Assembly: GCF_016802725.1 (NCBI RefSeq)
Contig: NC_052668.1
Location: 7,298,501-7,362,500 of the forward strand
Direction: 5' to 3'
Length of the DNA: 64,000 nucleotides
From: Solenopsis invicta
Lineage: Eukaryota; Arthropoda; Insecta; Hymenoptera; Formicidae
Shown: positions 1-10,339 of the stretch, piece after piece
Layout of the letters: each line of letters opens with the position of its first letter
How positions within the stretch are numbered: position 1 is the first letter of the stretch
The notes under the pieces: model-generated
The model's database searches: none
What the model was told of the DNA's origin: nothing
What the model saw: the letters and a program-made list of their open reading frames with translations, nothing else
Program-made: the position numbers and the translations under genes

Positions 1-71
1 AAACTGTTGACTTTTAAAAAGATCGATGAGGTGTCGAAGAGTCTCAGTATTCGTTGAACGCTTTTTCCATC

Positions 72-833
72 ATGTCGTTTACGCTAACGCTAAGCGGAAA
101 GAGCAGCGTTCTCGCTGCAAATTACTCTCCGGCGATAGATTTGACCGATGCCGAATACGAACTCGGTTTAACGCTTTTTGAAACTTATAACACGATACCG
201 AACGTGAACGCCTCAAACAATAAATTTTATTTCGGCAAAGACGATGTGGAGATTACGATACCCGAGGGATCGTACGAGTTGCCGGCCATTAACGAATTTT
301 TGAAACGCGCACTCTCGCAGAAACGTCCACGACGCAATGCGCCAGATGCCGGTGACACGCTAGTTGTCCGCGGCGATATCGGCGTGATCAATGATGACAG
401 CGAGGAAGCGATAGTGATTCGAGCTAATCATAACACGATGAAATGTGAAATTAAATGAGCTTACAAAATAAACTTTAACAAAGCCAACAGCATTGGATCG
501 CTGCTGGGATTCTCGAAGCGTATACTGCATCCACGTAGATGGCACGAATCGAACATGTCAATTAATATTATGAACGTAAATATTATCCGCGTCGAATGTA
601 GTATCACCGCAGGTGCATACAATAACGGTGCGCGTGTGCATACGATTCATGAATTTTCTACGAGCGTGCCTTCAGGATATAAGCTCAGTGAAAGGCCTGC
701 AACAGTCATTTACTTGCCAGTGATCATACGAAGCGTTACGGATCTTACCATACGCATTGTCGATCAAAACGGACGATTGCTGGATTTTCGAGGGGAGGAA
801 ATTACCGTCAGGTTGCACGTTCGAAAACGATAA
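72..833 (+). pseudogene. Virus-like structural protein, split by a frameshift
   Basis: Two reading frames belong to one protein. The first (ATG at 72, stop at 458) is about 128 residues and contains the pattern ITIPEGSYEL near its middle. The second runs open from about 465 to 833 and ends in a conserved-looking stretch (IRIVDQNG, then ITVRLHV). The frames meet at 458-465, so a short indel separates them. I recognise this arrangement from uncharacterised proteins in arthropod genomes that sit beside capsid-like genes, but I cannot name a function; a minor capsid or penton-like role is only a guess. The ATG at 72 is preferred because the residues after it (MSFTLTLSG) look like the natural start. 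It is the first gene of a compact plus-strand cluster ending near 2837, and more of the cluster may lie left of the window. Confidence 0.5.
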
Positions 834-846
834 CGCGACACATGAG

Positions 847-1026
847 ATGCTTGTGTTGAGTGGAGCTGAGCGAGCAAAGAGAGATAACGCATTCTTTACA
901 AGACCGGTGACATCATCATCATCATCGATTGATAATCCGACTCGATCAACTGAGAAGCGAAAGAAGCTCAGTGTATCAAACGTTAAATTTTTACAATCAC
1001 TGGGATTTGCGGTACGACAATCTTGA
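847..1026 (+). CDS. Small hypothetical protein of the virus-like cluster
   Basis: This is a 59-residue frame from the ATG at 847, in the 200 bp between its two neighbours. It has a serine-rich middle and ends in NVKFLQSLGF followed by a basic tail. It lies between two virus-like genes on the same strand with gaps of only about 12 bases on either side, which suits a compact viral gene order. No domain is recognisable. The frame could begin further upstream in the overlap with the preceding gene, or could be chance. Confidence 0.25.
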   Translation: MLVLSGAERAKRDNAFFTRPVTSSSSSIDNPTRSTEKRKKLSVSNVKFLQSLGFAVRQS

Positions 1027-1038
1027 TTAAAAAGAAAA

Positions 1039-2248
1039 ATGACTGATATTCTAAATATCGGAGACGAGCCAATCTTTGACGATCGAATTGTCAAGATTGA
1101 GACTCATGCTTATTCGCCGTATGCAAACACAACGTACGGGCACAGCGACGAGATAAGAATACCCATACAGCAACAGGATTTGTATACATTGCCGTACGAG
1201 AGCTTTCTATATGTCGAAGGGAGGCTGACAAAAAAGAAGAAACCTGAGGAGGTCAACGGTGACGTGGTTTTGGGAAATAATTGTGTTGCGTTTATGTTTG
1301 ATGAGATAAGATATGAACTCGACGGTGTCGAGATTGATCGTAATAGAAACGTGGGTATAACTAGCTCACTCAAAAACTATGTAACGCTGTCATCCGACAA
1401 AAGCGTGATTTTGCGAAATGCCGGCTGGGAAGAACAGTCGAACTACCGCTGATGGCTACTTCAACTTTTGCATTCCGCTTTACGTGCTGTTGGGATTCTG
1501 CGAGGATTACCGTCGAGTAGTGATCAACGCTCGTCACGAATTGATCTTGATACGAGCGCGCAACGATAACAATTGCCTAAAGGGCAATTCAGCGGTAGAG
1601 CCTGTGATAGAATTGTTTAAGATTCAGTGGCGAATGCCGCACGTAATACTGAATGAAATAAATAAACTTTCGATGCTGCGCACATTGGAGAGCGGACGAT
1701 ACCTCAGCATGGCTTTTCGCTCGTGGGATCTTTACGAGTATCCGCTTTTGCAACGTACGACCAAGCACTCGTGGGCTATCAAGACCGCTACTCAACTCGA
1801 GAAGCCGCGATATGTCATCTTTGCTCTGCAAACCGGTCGAAAAAACGACATGTCCGAGGACACGAGCCGATTCGACCATTGCAATTTAATCAACGTGAAA
1901 CTGTACTTGAACTCTGATAGTTATCCTTATGAAGATATGAATTTAGATATTAGTAAAAATAGATGGGCTATTCTGTACGACATGTATGCACGTTTCTGCA
2001 AAACTTATCTCGGATACGAGTATCTCGAGCCGAATCTCACAGTGACAAATTTTATACGTCACGGTCCTTTCGTAATAATAGATTGTAGTCGGCAAGTTGA
2101 ATCAATCAAGAGCGCAACCGTTGACGTGCGATTGGAATTTGAGACAAAGGATAACGTACCAGAAAATACTAGTGCCTATTGCTTGATAATACACGATCGC
2201 GTGATTCAGTACAACCCTTTGACAAACATTGTGCGCAAAATCACTTAA
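1039..2248 (+). pseudogene. Probable double-jelly-roll capsid-like protein, frameshifted
   Basis: The first frame starts at ATG 1039 and stops at 1452. The rest of the protein continues in another frame that overlaps it from 1418 and stops at 2248, giving about 400 residues in total with one frameshift in the 1418-1452 overlap. Near residue 35 the protein has DEIRIPIQQQDLYTLP followed by a strand ending LYVEG. This resembles the N-terminal strand pattern of capsid proteins in Polinton/Maverick and adintovirus-type elements. That resemblance is by eye; the length is shorter than a typical Maverick capsid protein (about 600 residues). It sits in the middle of the left-end cluster, and no membrane segment or enzyme motif is seen. 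A structural (virion) role is inferred. Confidence 0.45.
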
Positions 2249-2312
2249 TTCCACGCATATATATATTATACGATACATCGACGTAGACCACAGTCTTCGT
2301 TTCGACCGCGAC

Positions 2313-2837
2313 ATGTCCGTGCCGACGTTCGTGGATCTGCAAGGTTTCCCCCTTGGACGATTGAGAGGTTTCGTCGTAAAAGAATTTGCTGCTCTTAGAG
2401 GGGGAAACGTTCTCGCGCATTATATCTTTGACAGCCCCCAGCCATGGGATTGGCTGATGAAATCCGAAAGATCTTGCGCCTCCTGGCTCACTGCCATGCA
2501 TCATGGGCTAAGATGGGGCACCGATGGGGTGGTTCCGTACCGGAAAGCGAGACAAGTGATTACAACTGCAGTACTGGGTGCTGAAAATCCTGACGACAAG
2601 GAGATTGTATACGTCAAAGGACATGAGAAACGAGAATGGCTGGGAGAATTACTTCTGGACAATCGGCGAGAATACGCATACATCGAGAGCCTGGATGTGG
2701 ATTACGAAGACGTGGATAATCTGAATAATCTAGATGATGCTAATACTTTTCAATGTGGGCAACACCGTACGAATAAACATTGTGCTTTACAAAATGTATT
2801 CAAACTTTACAATTGGTGGACACAATTGCAAAAATAA
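2313..2837 (+). CDS. Intact 174-residue protein of the virus-like cluster
   Basis: An unbroken frame runs from the ATG at 2313 to a TAA at 2835-2837; codons before the ATG look like spill-over from the preceding gene. The protein begins with TFVDLQGF, has VYVKGHEKREWL in the middle, an acidic stretch, and a C-terminal segment with C and H residues ending in ALQNVFKLYNWW. It is a family I associate with uncharacterised arthropod genes that travel with the preceding capsid-like gene. The early D-x-Q pattern and late H/C-rich block could suggest a DnaQ-like exonuclease fold, but I see no complete active site and do not assert it. It is the only gene of the cluster without a visible break. An AATAAA lies at the stop. 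Confidence 0.5.
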   Translation: MSVPTFVDLQGFPLGRLRGFVVKEFAALRGGNVLAHYIFDSPQPWDWLMKSERSCASWLTAMHHGLRWGTDGVVPYRKARQVITTAVLGAENPDDKEIVYVKGHEKREWLGELLLDNRREYAYIESLDVDYEDVDNLNNLDDANTFQCGQHRTNKHCALQNVFKLYNWWTQLQK

Positions 2838-2884
2838 ACATATGTAATATACGAGATACATTTTTTTTTTCCCCCTCCATTACA

Positions 2885-3460
2885 TCTACGTTTCTCCAAC
2901 GTTTTTTTCATGTTTCTCACGTTTAGTTTAACGTTTTTCATGTTTAGATTAACGATTTTTCATGTTTCACGTTTCATGTACGTCATGTTTCATGTATGTC
3001 ATGTTTCATGTATGTCATGTTTTACGTTTCATGTACGTCACGTTTCATGTACGTCACGTTTCATGTACGTCACGTTTCATGTACGTCATGTTTCACGTTT
3101 CATGTACGTAACGTTTCACGTTTCATGTACGTAACGTTTCACGTTTCATGTTTCTCACGTTTAGTTTAACGTTTTTCATGTTTTTTCACGTTTAGTTTAA
3201 CGTTTTTCATGTTTTTTTCACGTTTAGTTTAACGTTTTTCATGTTTAGATTAACGTTTTTTTCATGTTTCACGTTTCATGTACATCATGTTTCATGTATG
3301 TCATGTTTTATGTTTCATGTACGTCATGTTTCATGTACGTCATGTTTCACGTTTCATGTACGTCATGTTTCATGTACGTCACGTTTCATGTATGTCATGT
3401 TTCACGTTTCATGTACGTCATGTTTCATGTACGTCATGTTTCACGTTTCATGTACAACGT
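2885..3460 (+). repeat. TTTCATGTACGT-type minisatellite
   Basis: Roughly 570 bases consist of imperfect tandem units of about 16 bp, CACGTTTCATGTACGT and variants with CATG or AACG. Blocks of a longer unit containing TTTAGTTTAACGTTTTTCATG are interspersed at both ends. The open frames running through it (MFHVRHVSC-like) are by-products of a repeat unit without stops. From 3461 to 3665 there is no repeat and no gene, only the probable promoter of the next gene. Confidence 0.85.
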
Positions 3461-3665
3461 TGCCAGACCGCAAAAACGTGTCGTGACACGTTCGAACGAT
3501 AACGATGATGATGAAATTGTTTGATAAAGGGGAAAAGTATCCCCCACTCCTTTACAATTGCAGAAGCTTTAATCTTCCTACAAACGTCGCAATTTATAAT
3601 CAGTTTTGAATCAGTCGCTCGTTTGAACGGTTCTGAGACAACGCATCTCTCTCTCGGTATAAACA

Positions 3666-3947
3666 ATGGCAAACTATTACGTTCCAATCCAGACTGAAGC
3701 GTGCAAGAGATCGTAAGTATCTTTATATTTAAATTACGTTTTATACATTTATTGTACGTTTTACTTATCTCTCCGTTTTTTTCAGCACGTCTTTGGAATC
3801 GCGGTATACGCCGCGTATTTTGGGTAGAAGGTTTGCGCTAACATCAACTTCCTACAAATGGATTGATGTAGCGATCAACGTTGGATCTGTTTCCTGCTCC
3901 GTGGAGATATCGCTCGGCGATACACGCGGCAACCGGATCGTTCTACC
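3666..3947 (+). pseudogene. 5' part of a spliced virus-like gene interrupted by the P element
   Basis: Exon 1 is 3666-3712 (ATG at 3666), followed by a 73 bp GT..AG intron (GTAAGT at 3713, TTTTTTCAG before 3786) and exon 2 starting at 3786. The frame runs open to 3947, where the P element begins, and resumes in phase at 11187. The exon 2 product is basic, with a pattern of alternating hydrophobic strands before the break. The arrangement of strands followed by a helix resembles the PC4 single-strand DNA-binding domain, but that is a weak visual match. The intron and the position next to the virus-like cluster leave open whether it belongs to that element or to the host. Confidence 0.5.
3940..3947. 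repeat. 8 bp target-site duplication of the P element, left copy
   Basis: GTTCTACC occurs immediately before the left inverted end and again at 11179-11186 immediately after the right end. An 8 bp duplication is the hallmark of P-element insertion and fixes the exact element boundaries. Confidence 0.95.
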
Positions 3948-4195
3948 CATATATGTAATACTCCTATATTGCTAGAAGAGTGTTGACCGTCAGCCCAAAC
4001 ATTACGGTGCAGACGTATAATAGCCTCTCTCTCGCGAACGGCCCAGCTGATTTGTGCGCATGCGGTTACATTTTTTAAAACACCATTAGGCGCGATTTTC
4101 ACATAACCTGTTTTCGTGATTTGTGCGTGTGTGCGACGGTAAACAACGCATATTATAAGCGTCCCAAGTGAGACAAACCAAAGAAAAAATTTACA

Positions 4196-7100
4196 ATGGT
4201 GCGAATTTGTTTTTTGTGTCAGAAAAAGGCAGCAAAGGATGGAAATTTTGCAATGCACAAGTAAATATCTTACATGTAAAATGTGTATTTATAAAACGTT
4301 ATACTTATTTTCTCTAATTCAACTTATTTGCATAGCATTATTACACTAGATTTACTGTAACACATGATTGGATTATCAAGCAGTTAACAGCATGATGGAA
4401 TAAATAATAATTATTTGTAGATTTCCAAAAGAGGTGAGCATTCGGGCACAGTGGTTACATGCCTGCAAATTATCTGACAAGGACAATGTGATACATGTAC
4501 ACATTTGCTCCGATCACTTTGTACCAAGTGATTATAAAAATAGCATAGGACTGTGTAGCAGAAAGTGGTTATTGAAACCAGGAGCAGTGCCTTCCGTTAA
4601 TGTGCCAAATCCTCCAGCTGCCGAATTGCAGTTCCAGTCAACATCTGAGATTATAATGGACGAGACACGTAAGATTGAAAACATACAAATTTTTTTTATT
4701 GAGGGTAGTAAATACTGACAACAGAATTGTTACAGCTATGGTTCAACATTATTCATATTGTTTTATAGGATTAGTGCCTTCTATTGATGTTCCAAATCCT
4801 TCAGCTGCCGAACTGCAGTTCCAGTTAACATCTGATTATACAATGGACGAGACACGTAAGATTGAAACATAAAAATTTTTTTTATTGAGGGTAGGAAATA
4901 CTGACAAGAGTATTGTTACAGCTATGGTTCAACATTATTTATATTGTTTTATAGAATCAGTGCCTTCTATTGATGTTCCTCCAGATTTCACATCAGTTTC
5001 AAATGTAGGAGAACTGGAATTTTCAACATCCAAGAATGTGATGGATGAGACACGTAAATTTAAAACTAAACTATTTTTCTTGAGGGTACTAAATACTGAA
5101 AGGAGTTGTTATAGCTTTAGTTGAACGTAATCCATGTTGATTTATTAATAACAGGTCACGAGAATGAACAGCTGCATACTCCTCCGAAGAAACGGAGATT
5201 TGCAGAACCTCGGTTCATATCAGACATTGTAAGCTCCGATTTCTCAACACCGAAAAGGACTCGAAGAGTCATTGCTATGGTGAACAAAATCCATAATAAA
5301 AAACGTAATTTGATCCACAATCTGCAGAAAAAAAATCGAGAGCTGTGTAAACGCATTACCACTTTAGAAGAAATGGTAACGCATTTGCGTAAAGAAGCAT
5401 TAATATCAGAGGAAGGTGGTGACGCTTTAATGGTATAGTATCTATCGAAATAACGACAAAGGTTGAATCTGGGACTCTATTCTTGAAAACATGCGAATAA
5501 CTTTCGTTTACGAAAGTAACAGAATAATCAATGAAATTATTCGATTGTATTCTTCCATTGGCTATTTCGTCACTTTCGTATACGTAAGTTATTTGCATGT
5601 TTTCAAGAATAGAGCCCCAGTTTGCTCGTATTGTCAATAGCTGCGTTCAGCATTATAAATCAGAGGCATCCGTTTGCTCTTCCACCTCGAAAATTTATAG
5701 TATTTATCACGTATACGTATAGATCTTTTAGGTAAAAGAGCAAACGGATGTCTCTGATTTGGAATGCCGAACGCAGCTAATGAAGGTTTGACCAATGAAC
5801 TGACTTTCATGTCTGATAACACATTTTCTTCTTAAGGTGATAATGTAAATAAAAAAAGTCATATACAAGTCATATACAAGTATGCAAATAGGGTTTCGTA
5901 ATGATCGTGAACATAATAAAATAACATTTAACTGTTCTAAAAAAAATGAAAAACTTATGTTTAGTGCAAATTTTATTTGTCATTTATTTATAGGACTGAT
6001 AAGACTGTGCTATGATAATTTTTTAAAGATTGAGCAAATATTTTCAGATATAAAGAAAGATGAGACAAACAAAGTAACTTTTCGGACTTTTTTATTATTT
6101 ACTGTTTATTTATGAAAATATTTTTTTTATATTTACATTTATGGATCATTTTATGAAGAGAATGAGCTATCAGGCATCAAAATTGGTTCAAAATCTAATC
6201 AGACCCGCAGTTTGCGCAGATTGCTTGAGGTTTAATCTTGTTAAAGCTGCTTCAAATGTAGTCCACCTTCTGAAGTTGAAAAATATCTCTTTTATATTTT
6301 GATATTCCTAAGTATAAACTTAAAAAAACTGAAGTGTTAAAATTCGCTGTCATCGAACGAGAGAGAAGAAGCAACATAAATTTTAAAATTGTAATTTTAA
6401 TTTTTCTTAAGAGTGTCCAGATTTGAACCGAAACGTTTAAAATAGATTTATATTAAATAATTAAATTCCTTTGGTCATGAATTAGCCACAGAGACAAGTA
6501 ACATCGTGCTAAAATACCGACAATGAAATAAAATGGGATAAACTGTCTCTGGTCACTTAATGTTTTCTACTAATATTTCGCGCAAACTTTAAAGGGTTGT
6601 TCACACAATGACGTTAATGCAATTGAAATTCAAAATATTTATATTTTGATTTACAATTGGATAAGTCCTATTATATTCGCGTGGTACTCATTGCCGTTTG
6701 TCATATTGCACTGCATATGAACACATCTCGTCAGCTGTATTAAATAACAGGTGAGAAAACTAAATTTGAAAAACATAATTTTGAAATTACTATTAACATA
6801 TACAAAAAAGAATTATAAGTTGTTTATAATTTTATTGTCTATACAATTTATTCAGAATTTTATTGAATATTATAGCATGCAAAAACAAAAATCAACTTTT
6901 TACAGAAATTGTAAAATGATATTTGTGCTACATTTTTTTCTTTTTATTGATACCAATCAAAACAAATGTGCAGTAATTTTTTTTCTTTCATAGGCCATGA
7001 TGCCTGAAAAGGTGAAACACATGTTAAACAGAAAACTGAAAGGCAATAGACGTTACTCACCTGAACTTCGCAGTTTCGCACTCACATTACATTTCTATTC

Positions 7101-10100
7101 ACCAAAAGCTTACGGTTACGTAAGAAAAATGTGGGACAACCTGCTGCCAAACCCTTCTACCATCCGAAATTGGTACCGAGTCGTTGATGGAGGCCCGGGT
7201 TTCACGAAAGAAGCATTAAATGCCATAGCACTACGAGCGGAAGGACCAAAACCGGTTATCGTTAATCTAGTCATAGACGAAATGGCTATTCGTGAGCAGT
7301 GCATCTACGATAAAAATAGATTTCATGGTGGTATCGATTACGGAACCACCGACGAATGTGACAATGACAACGACAATGTGCCTACAGCAAAAAACGCGCT
7401 AATGTTTATGGCAGTATCCTTAAATGACAACTGGAAAGTACCAATTGGGTATTTTTTAATAAAATCGTTAAATGGCAGTGAACGAGCAAATTTACTCACC
7501 CAGGCATTGCAAACATTAGAAGATTACAAGTGCAAAGTATACTCGATAACGATGGATGGCGCATCATCAAATCTCAGCATGTGTACTGTTTTGGGTGCTA
7601 ATTTTCAATACGGGCCTAATTTCAAGCCATACGAGGTGTGTTCAAAAAGTATCGCGAATTTTGAATTTTCGCGGGTTACGTATATTCGAATTTCGATCTT
7701 TTTGTGGCGTTATGTTGGTACTCATGTCTCTCACTTATGCCGACAAGCTCGGCCATTTTGAATGTTCACTTAATTGTTGACAGCTGCTTTGCTTGCACGT
7801 GTTTTGGATCGTCTTCGATTTTTACCTATTCAAAAAAATGGATCAAAGAACCTGTATCAAATTTTGTGTGAAAAACGAAATTAAGTGCGCGGATGCATTC
7901 CGAATGTTGACTGTGGCATACGGAGAAGCTACCTTGGACCGAAGCAACGTTTATCGGTGGTACAAAATGTTCTCAGAAGGCCGAGAAGATGTGAACGACG
8001 AAGAGCGTGCCGGACGCCCGAGCACTTCAACAACAGACGAAAAAATTAATGAAGTGGAGAAAATGGTATTGGCCAATCGTCGAATCACCGTTAGAGAAGT
8101 TGCTGAGGACCTAAACATATCGATTGGCTCGTGCCATTCGATTTTTATCAATGATTTGGGCATGAGACGGGTCGCCGCGAAATTCGTACCAAAATTGCTC
8201 AATTGCGACCAAAAACAGCATCGCATGAACATTGCTAATGAGATGTTGGACTCTGTCCGCGACGACCCAAATTTGCTCCAGAGGGTCATAACTGGTGACG
8301 AATCGTGGGTTTATGGTTATGACGTGGAAACCAAAGCTCAATCATCTCAATGGAAGCTGCCGCACGAACCAAGACCGAAAAAAGCGCACCAAGTTCGGTC
8401 GAATGTGAAAGTTTTGCTGACAGTTTTCTTCGATTGCAGGGGCGTGGTGCATCATGAGTTCTTGCCACAGGGTAGAACGGTCAATAAGGAATATTACCTG
8501 CAAGTTATGCGCAATTTGCGCGAAGCAATCCGCCAGAAACGCCCGGATTTGTGGAAGAACAAAAATTGGCTTTTGCACCACGATAACGCCCCTGCTCACA
8601 CATCGTTGCTTGTGCGCGACTTTTTGGCCAAAAACAACACACTAATGATGCCGCAGCCACCGTATTCCCCAGATCTGGCCCCCTATGACTTTTTCTTGTT
8701 CCCTAAACTGAAGAGGCCCATGAAAGGACGACGTTACGCTACGCTTGACGAGATAAAGACGACATCGAAGGAGGAGCTGAACAAGATAAAAAAAAATGAT
8801 TTTTTGAAGTGCTTCGAAGATTGGAAAAACCGTTGGCACAAGTGTATAATATCTCATGGGGATTACTTTGAAGGGGACAAAATAGATATTCATGAATAAA
8901 TAAATAATTTTTGAAAAAACACAAAATTCGCGATACTTTTTGAACACACCTCGTATTTTATAAATCCAGCTACCTCTGAGCAATGTTTTGTTTTTCTCGA
9001 TCTGTGTCATGCCATTAAATTGGTCCGAAACACTCTTGGAGACAAAAAAATTCTTATGACTATTGACGATAAGAAAATTATGTGGGACTTTATTGTTAAA
9101 CTTCATCAGTTCCAAAAAGAACAAGGTTTACGAGCAGCTAATAAGTTAACCAATAAACATATTAACTATCAAAATAGTAGAATGAATGTCAAATTAGCGA
9201 TGCAAACACTTAGCAATAGCGTCTATAAAGCTTTCGTTTTTTTAATGCAGTTAAATGACAATTCGGTGAAAAGTAAATTTGAAGGCTGCATGCCAACTGC
9301 TGAATTTTGTCTCCAATTTAACAACATGGCTGATATGCTCAATTGTAAAAATCGGTTTTCAAAAGAAACATTTAATACGCCTCTAACCGACGATAATTAT
9401 GTGCAATTAAAAGCTTTCGCGGATGATTTTGAGACTTACATCAACACGCTGTGCGATCAAAATGGCACTCCCATTCTCAGGACTAGCCGAAAAACAGGTT
9501 TTCTCGGAATAATTGTATGTCTCAGGAATATGTTTAGCCTATTTGATAAAATAAAATTAGTAGGTCTAACTTATCTTTTGACATACAAATTAACCCAAGA
9601 TTATCTGGAAACATTTTTCAGCGCAATTAGAAGCCGAGGAGGGTTCAATAACAACCCTAATGCCCAACAACTCAAAAGTGCGTATAAACGATTGTTAATT
9701 AGACACGAAGTTAAAGAGTTCGAGAATGGTAATTGCCTTTTTGACGGAATAGACATACTGCACGTCTCGTCTAATGTAAAAAATGTAAAATGCCCAATTG
9801 GTGATTCCAGTTTTTTACACGAATCCATTGATTTCGGCCACGACTATATTAAAACATATTGGGACTTGTCACCATATGTTGAAAATATAATTTTGTACAT
9901 CGCAGGTTACGTTAGCAAACACGTTAGCGATAGCTTGCATTGTGATATATGTCGGGCTCAAGTAGTAGGATCAAAAATGCCTTTGCTGTCGGCGATAAAA
10001 AACAGAGGACCCTATATTGCACCATCTGCAGATGTTTGCACGATTTGTCGCATGTGTGAAAAAATTATCCGAGAAAACGATGGTTTAATGAAAAAGAATA

Positions 10101-10339
10101 TTAAGCGCGAGCTACTTAATAAAACTTTTAATCGCATTGGCATTCCGTTTTCGAATGATGTGATGGATAATCATGTATTATCTCAAGACATTTTAGATAA
10201 TCATCGCACTCAGTTGTGCAAAAATATTATAGAATTATATCTTAATATTCGATTATTTTACGAAGCCCATAAAATGTCTGAAAAGGAAGTTTATCTTAGA
10301 AATAAATACACAAAATTAATATTATTTAATCACGACTAA
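4196..10339 (+). CDS. P-element transposase (THAP9-like), six exons, interrupted by mariner
   Basis: Inferred exons are 4196-4260, 4421-4668, 4769-4855, 4955-5053, 5155-5432 and 6994-10339. All junctions are GT..AG and keep phase. The last exon is broken by the mariner at 7630. Without it the model is about 932 codons, close to human THAP9 (about 903). Residues 1-80 form a THAP zinc finger (C5, C8, C51, H54, and AVPS near its end) for DNA binding. A basic PPKKRR signal and a leucine-rich coiled coil follow in exon 5. RRYSPELRSFAL opens the conserved transposase core. Candidate catalytic acids are the D in VIDEM, the D in ITMDGASSN and the E in DYLETFFSAIR. Exons 3 and 4 and the end of exon 2 are copies of one another. 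The product would excise and reinsert the element in germline nuclei. Confidence 0.88.
4582..5154 (+). repeat. Tandem exon-intron triplication inside the P element
   Basis: Three consecutive units of about 190-200 bp each hold a short exon ending in codons for MDETR and an intron that shares GAGGGTA, AATACTGA and the motif GCTATGGTTCAACATTAT. Units end near 4668, 4855 and 5053. Each exon length is a multiple of three, so the copies add in-frame linker between the THAP finger and the coiled coil. Confidence 0.85.
5471..5618. mobile_element. 148 bp inverted-repeat MITE
   Basis: Arms of about 55 bp begin GGGACTCTATTCTTGAAAAC on the left and the complement of GGGGCTCTATTCTTG on the right. Further in, both arms carry ACGAAAGT. 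It lies in the last intron of the P transposase. No target duplication is obvious, and there is no coding capacity. Confidence 0.8.
5640..5777. mobile_element. 138 bp Tc1-like MITE with TA target site
   Basis: The inverted arms start GCTGCGTTCAGCATT and share ATCCGTTTGCTCTT further in. Both ends are flanked by TA (5638-5639 and 5778-5779). It sits 20 bp from the preceding MITE in the same P-element intron. The remainder of that intron (5779-6993) is A+T-rich without a supported gene; short frames at 5882-6115 and 6751-6993 read like intron sequence. Confidence 0.75.
7632..8953 (+). mobile_element. Mariner element 1, complete, nested in the P transposase
   Basis: The inverted ends are about 33 bp, starting CGAGGTGTGTTCAAAAAG, and are flanked by the TA target duplication at 7630-7631 and 8954-8955. 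At 1,322 bp it has normal mariner length. The transposase frame of the host P element continues in phase on both sides once the mariner and one TA are removed. Confidence 0.96.
7838..8899 (+). CDS. Mariner transposase, intact (353 residues)
   Basis: The start is the ATG at 7838; the frame is open further upstream but that lies in the leader. N-terminal residues 1-110 form the helix-turn-helix region, with YRWYKMF and GRPSTS as typical landmarks. The catalytic D,D34D set is complete: TGDESW, HHDNAPAH and YSPDLAPYDFFLF. There is no stop or frameshift, and the length fits the family (340-355). The enzyme cuts and joins mariner ends at TA. With intact ends and gene the copy could be active. Its ends and protein are related to those of the deleted mariner at 51960-52906. 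Confidence 0.95.
   Translation: MDQRTCIKFCVKNEIKCADAFRMLTVAYGEATLDRSNVYRWYKMFSEGREDVNDEERAGRPSTSTTDEKINEVEKMVLANRRITVREVAEDLNISIGSCHSIFINDLGMRRVAAKFVPKLLNCDQKQHRMNIANEMLDSVRDDPNLLQRVITGDESWVYGYDVETKAQSSQWKLPHEPRPKKAHQVRSNVKVLLTVFFDCRGVVHHEFLPQGRTVNKEYYLQVMRNLREAIRQKRPDLWKNKNWLLHHDNAPAHTSLLVRDFLAKNNTLMMPQPPYSPDLAPYDFFLFPKLKRPMKGRRYATLDEIKTTSKEELNKIKKNDFLKCFEDWKNRWHKCIISHGDYFEGDKIDIHE

Noticed and set aside
2910..3524. Several open frames with MFHVRHVSC-like repeats
   Set aside because: They are read from a minisatellite unit without stops and overlap in three frames; no gene features.
5882..6115. Extra exon of the P transposase at 5991-6083
   Set aside because: It has an AG border, but joining it to exon 5 gives an immediate stop, whereas exon 5 joins 6994 in phase.
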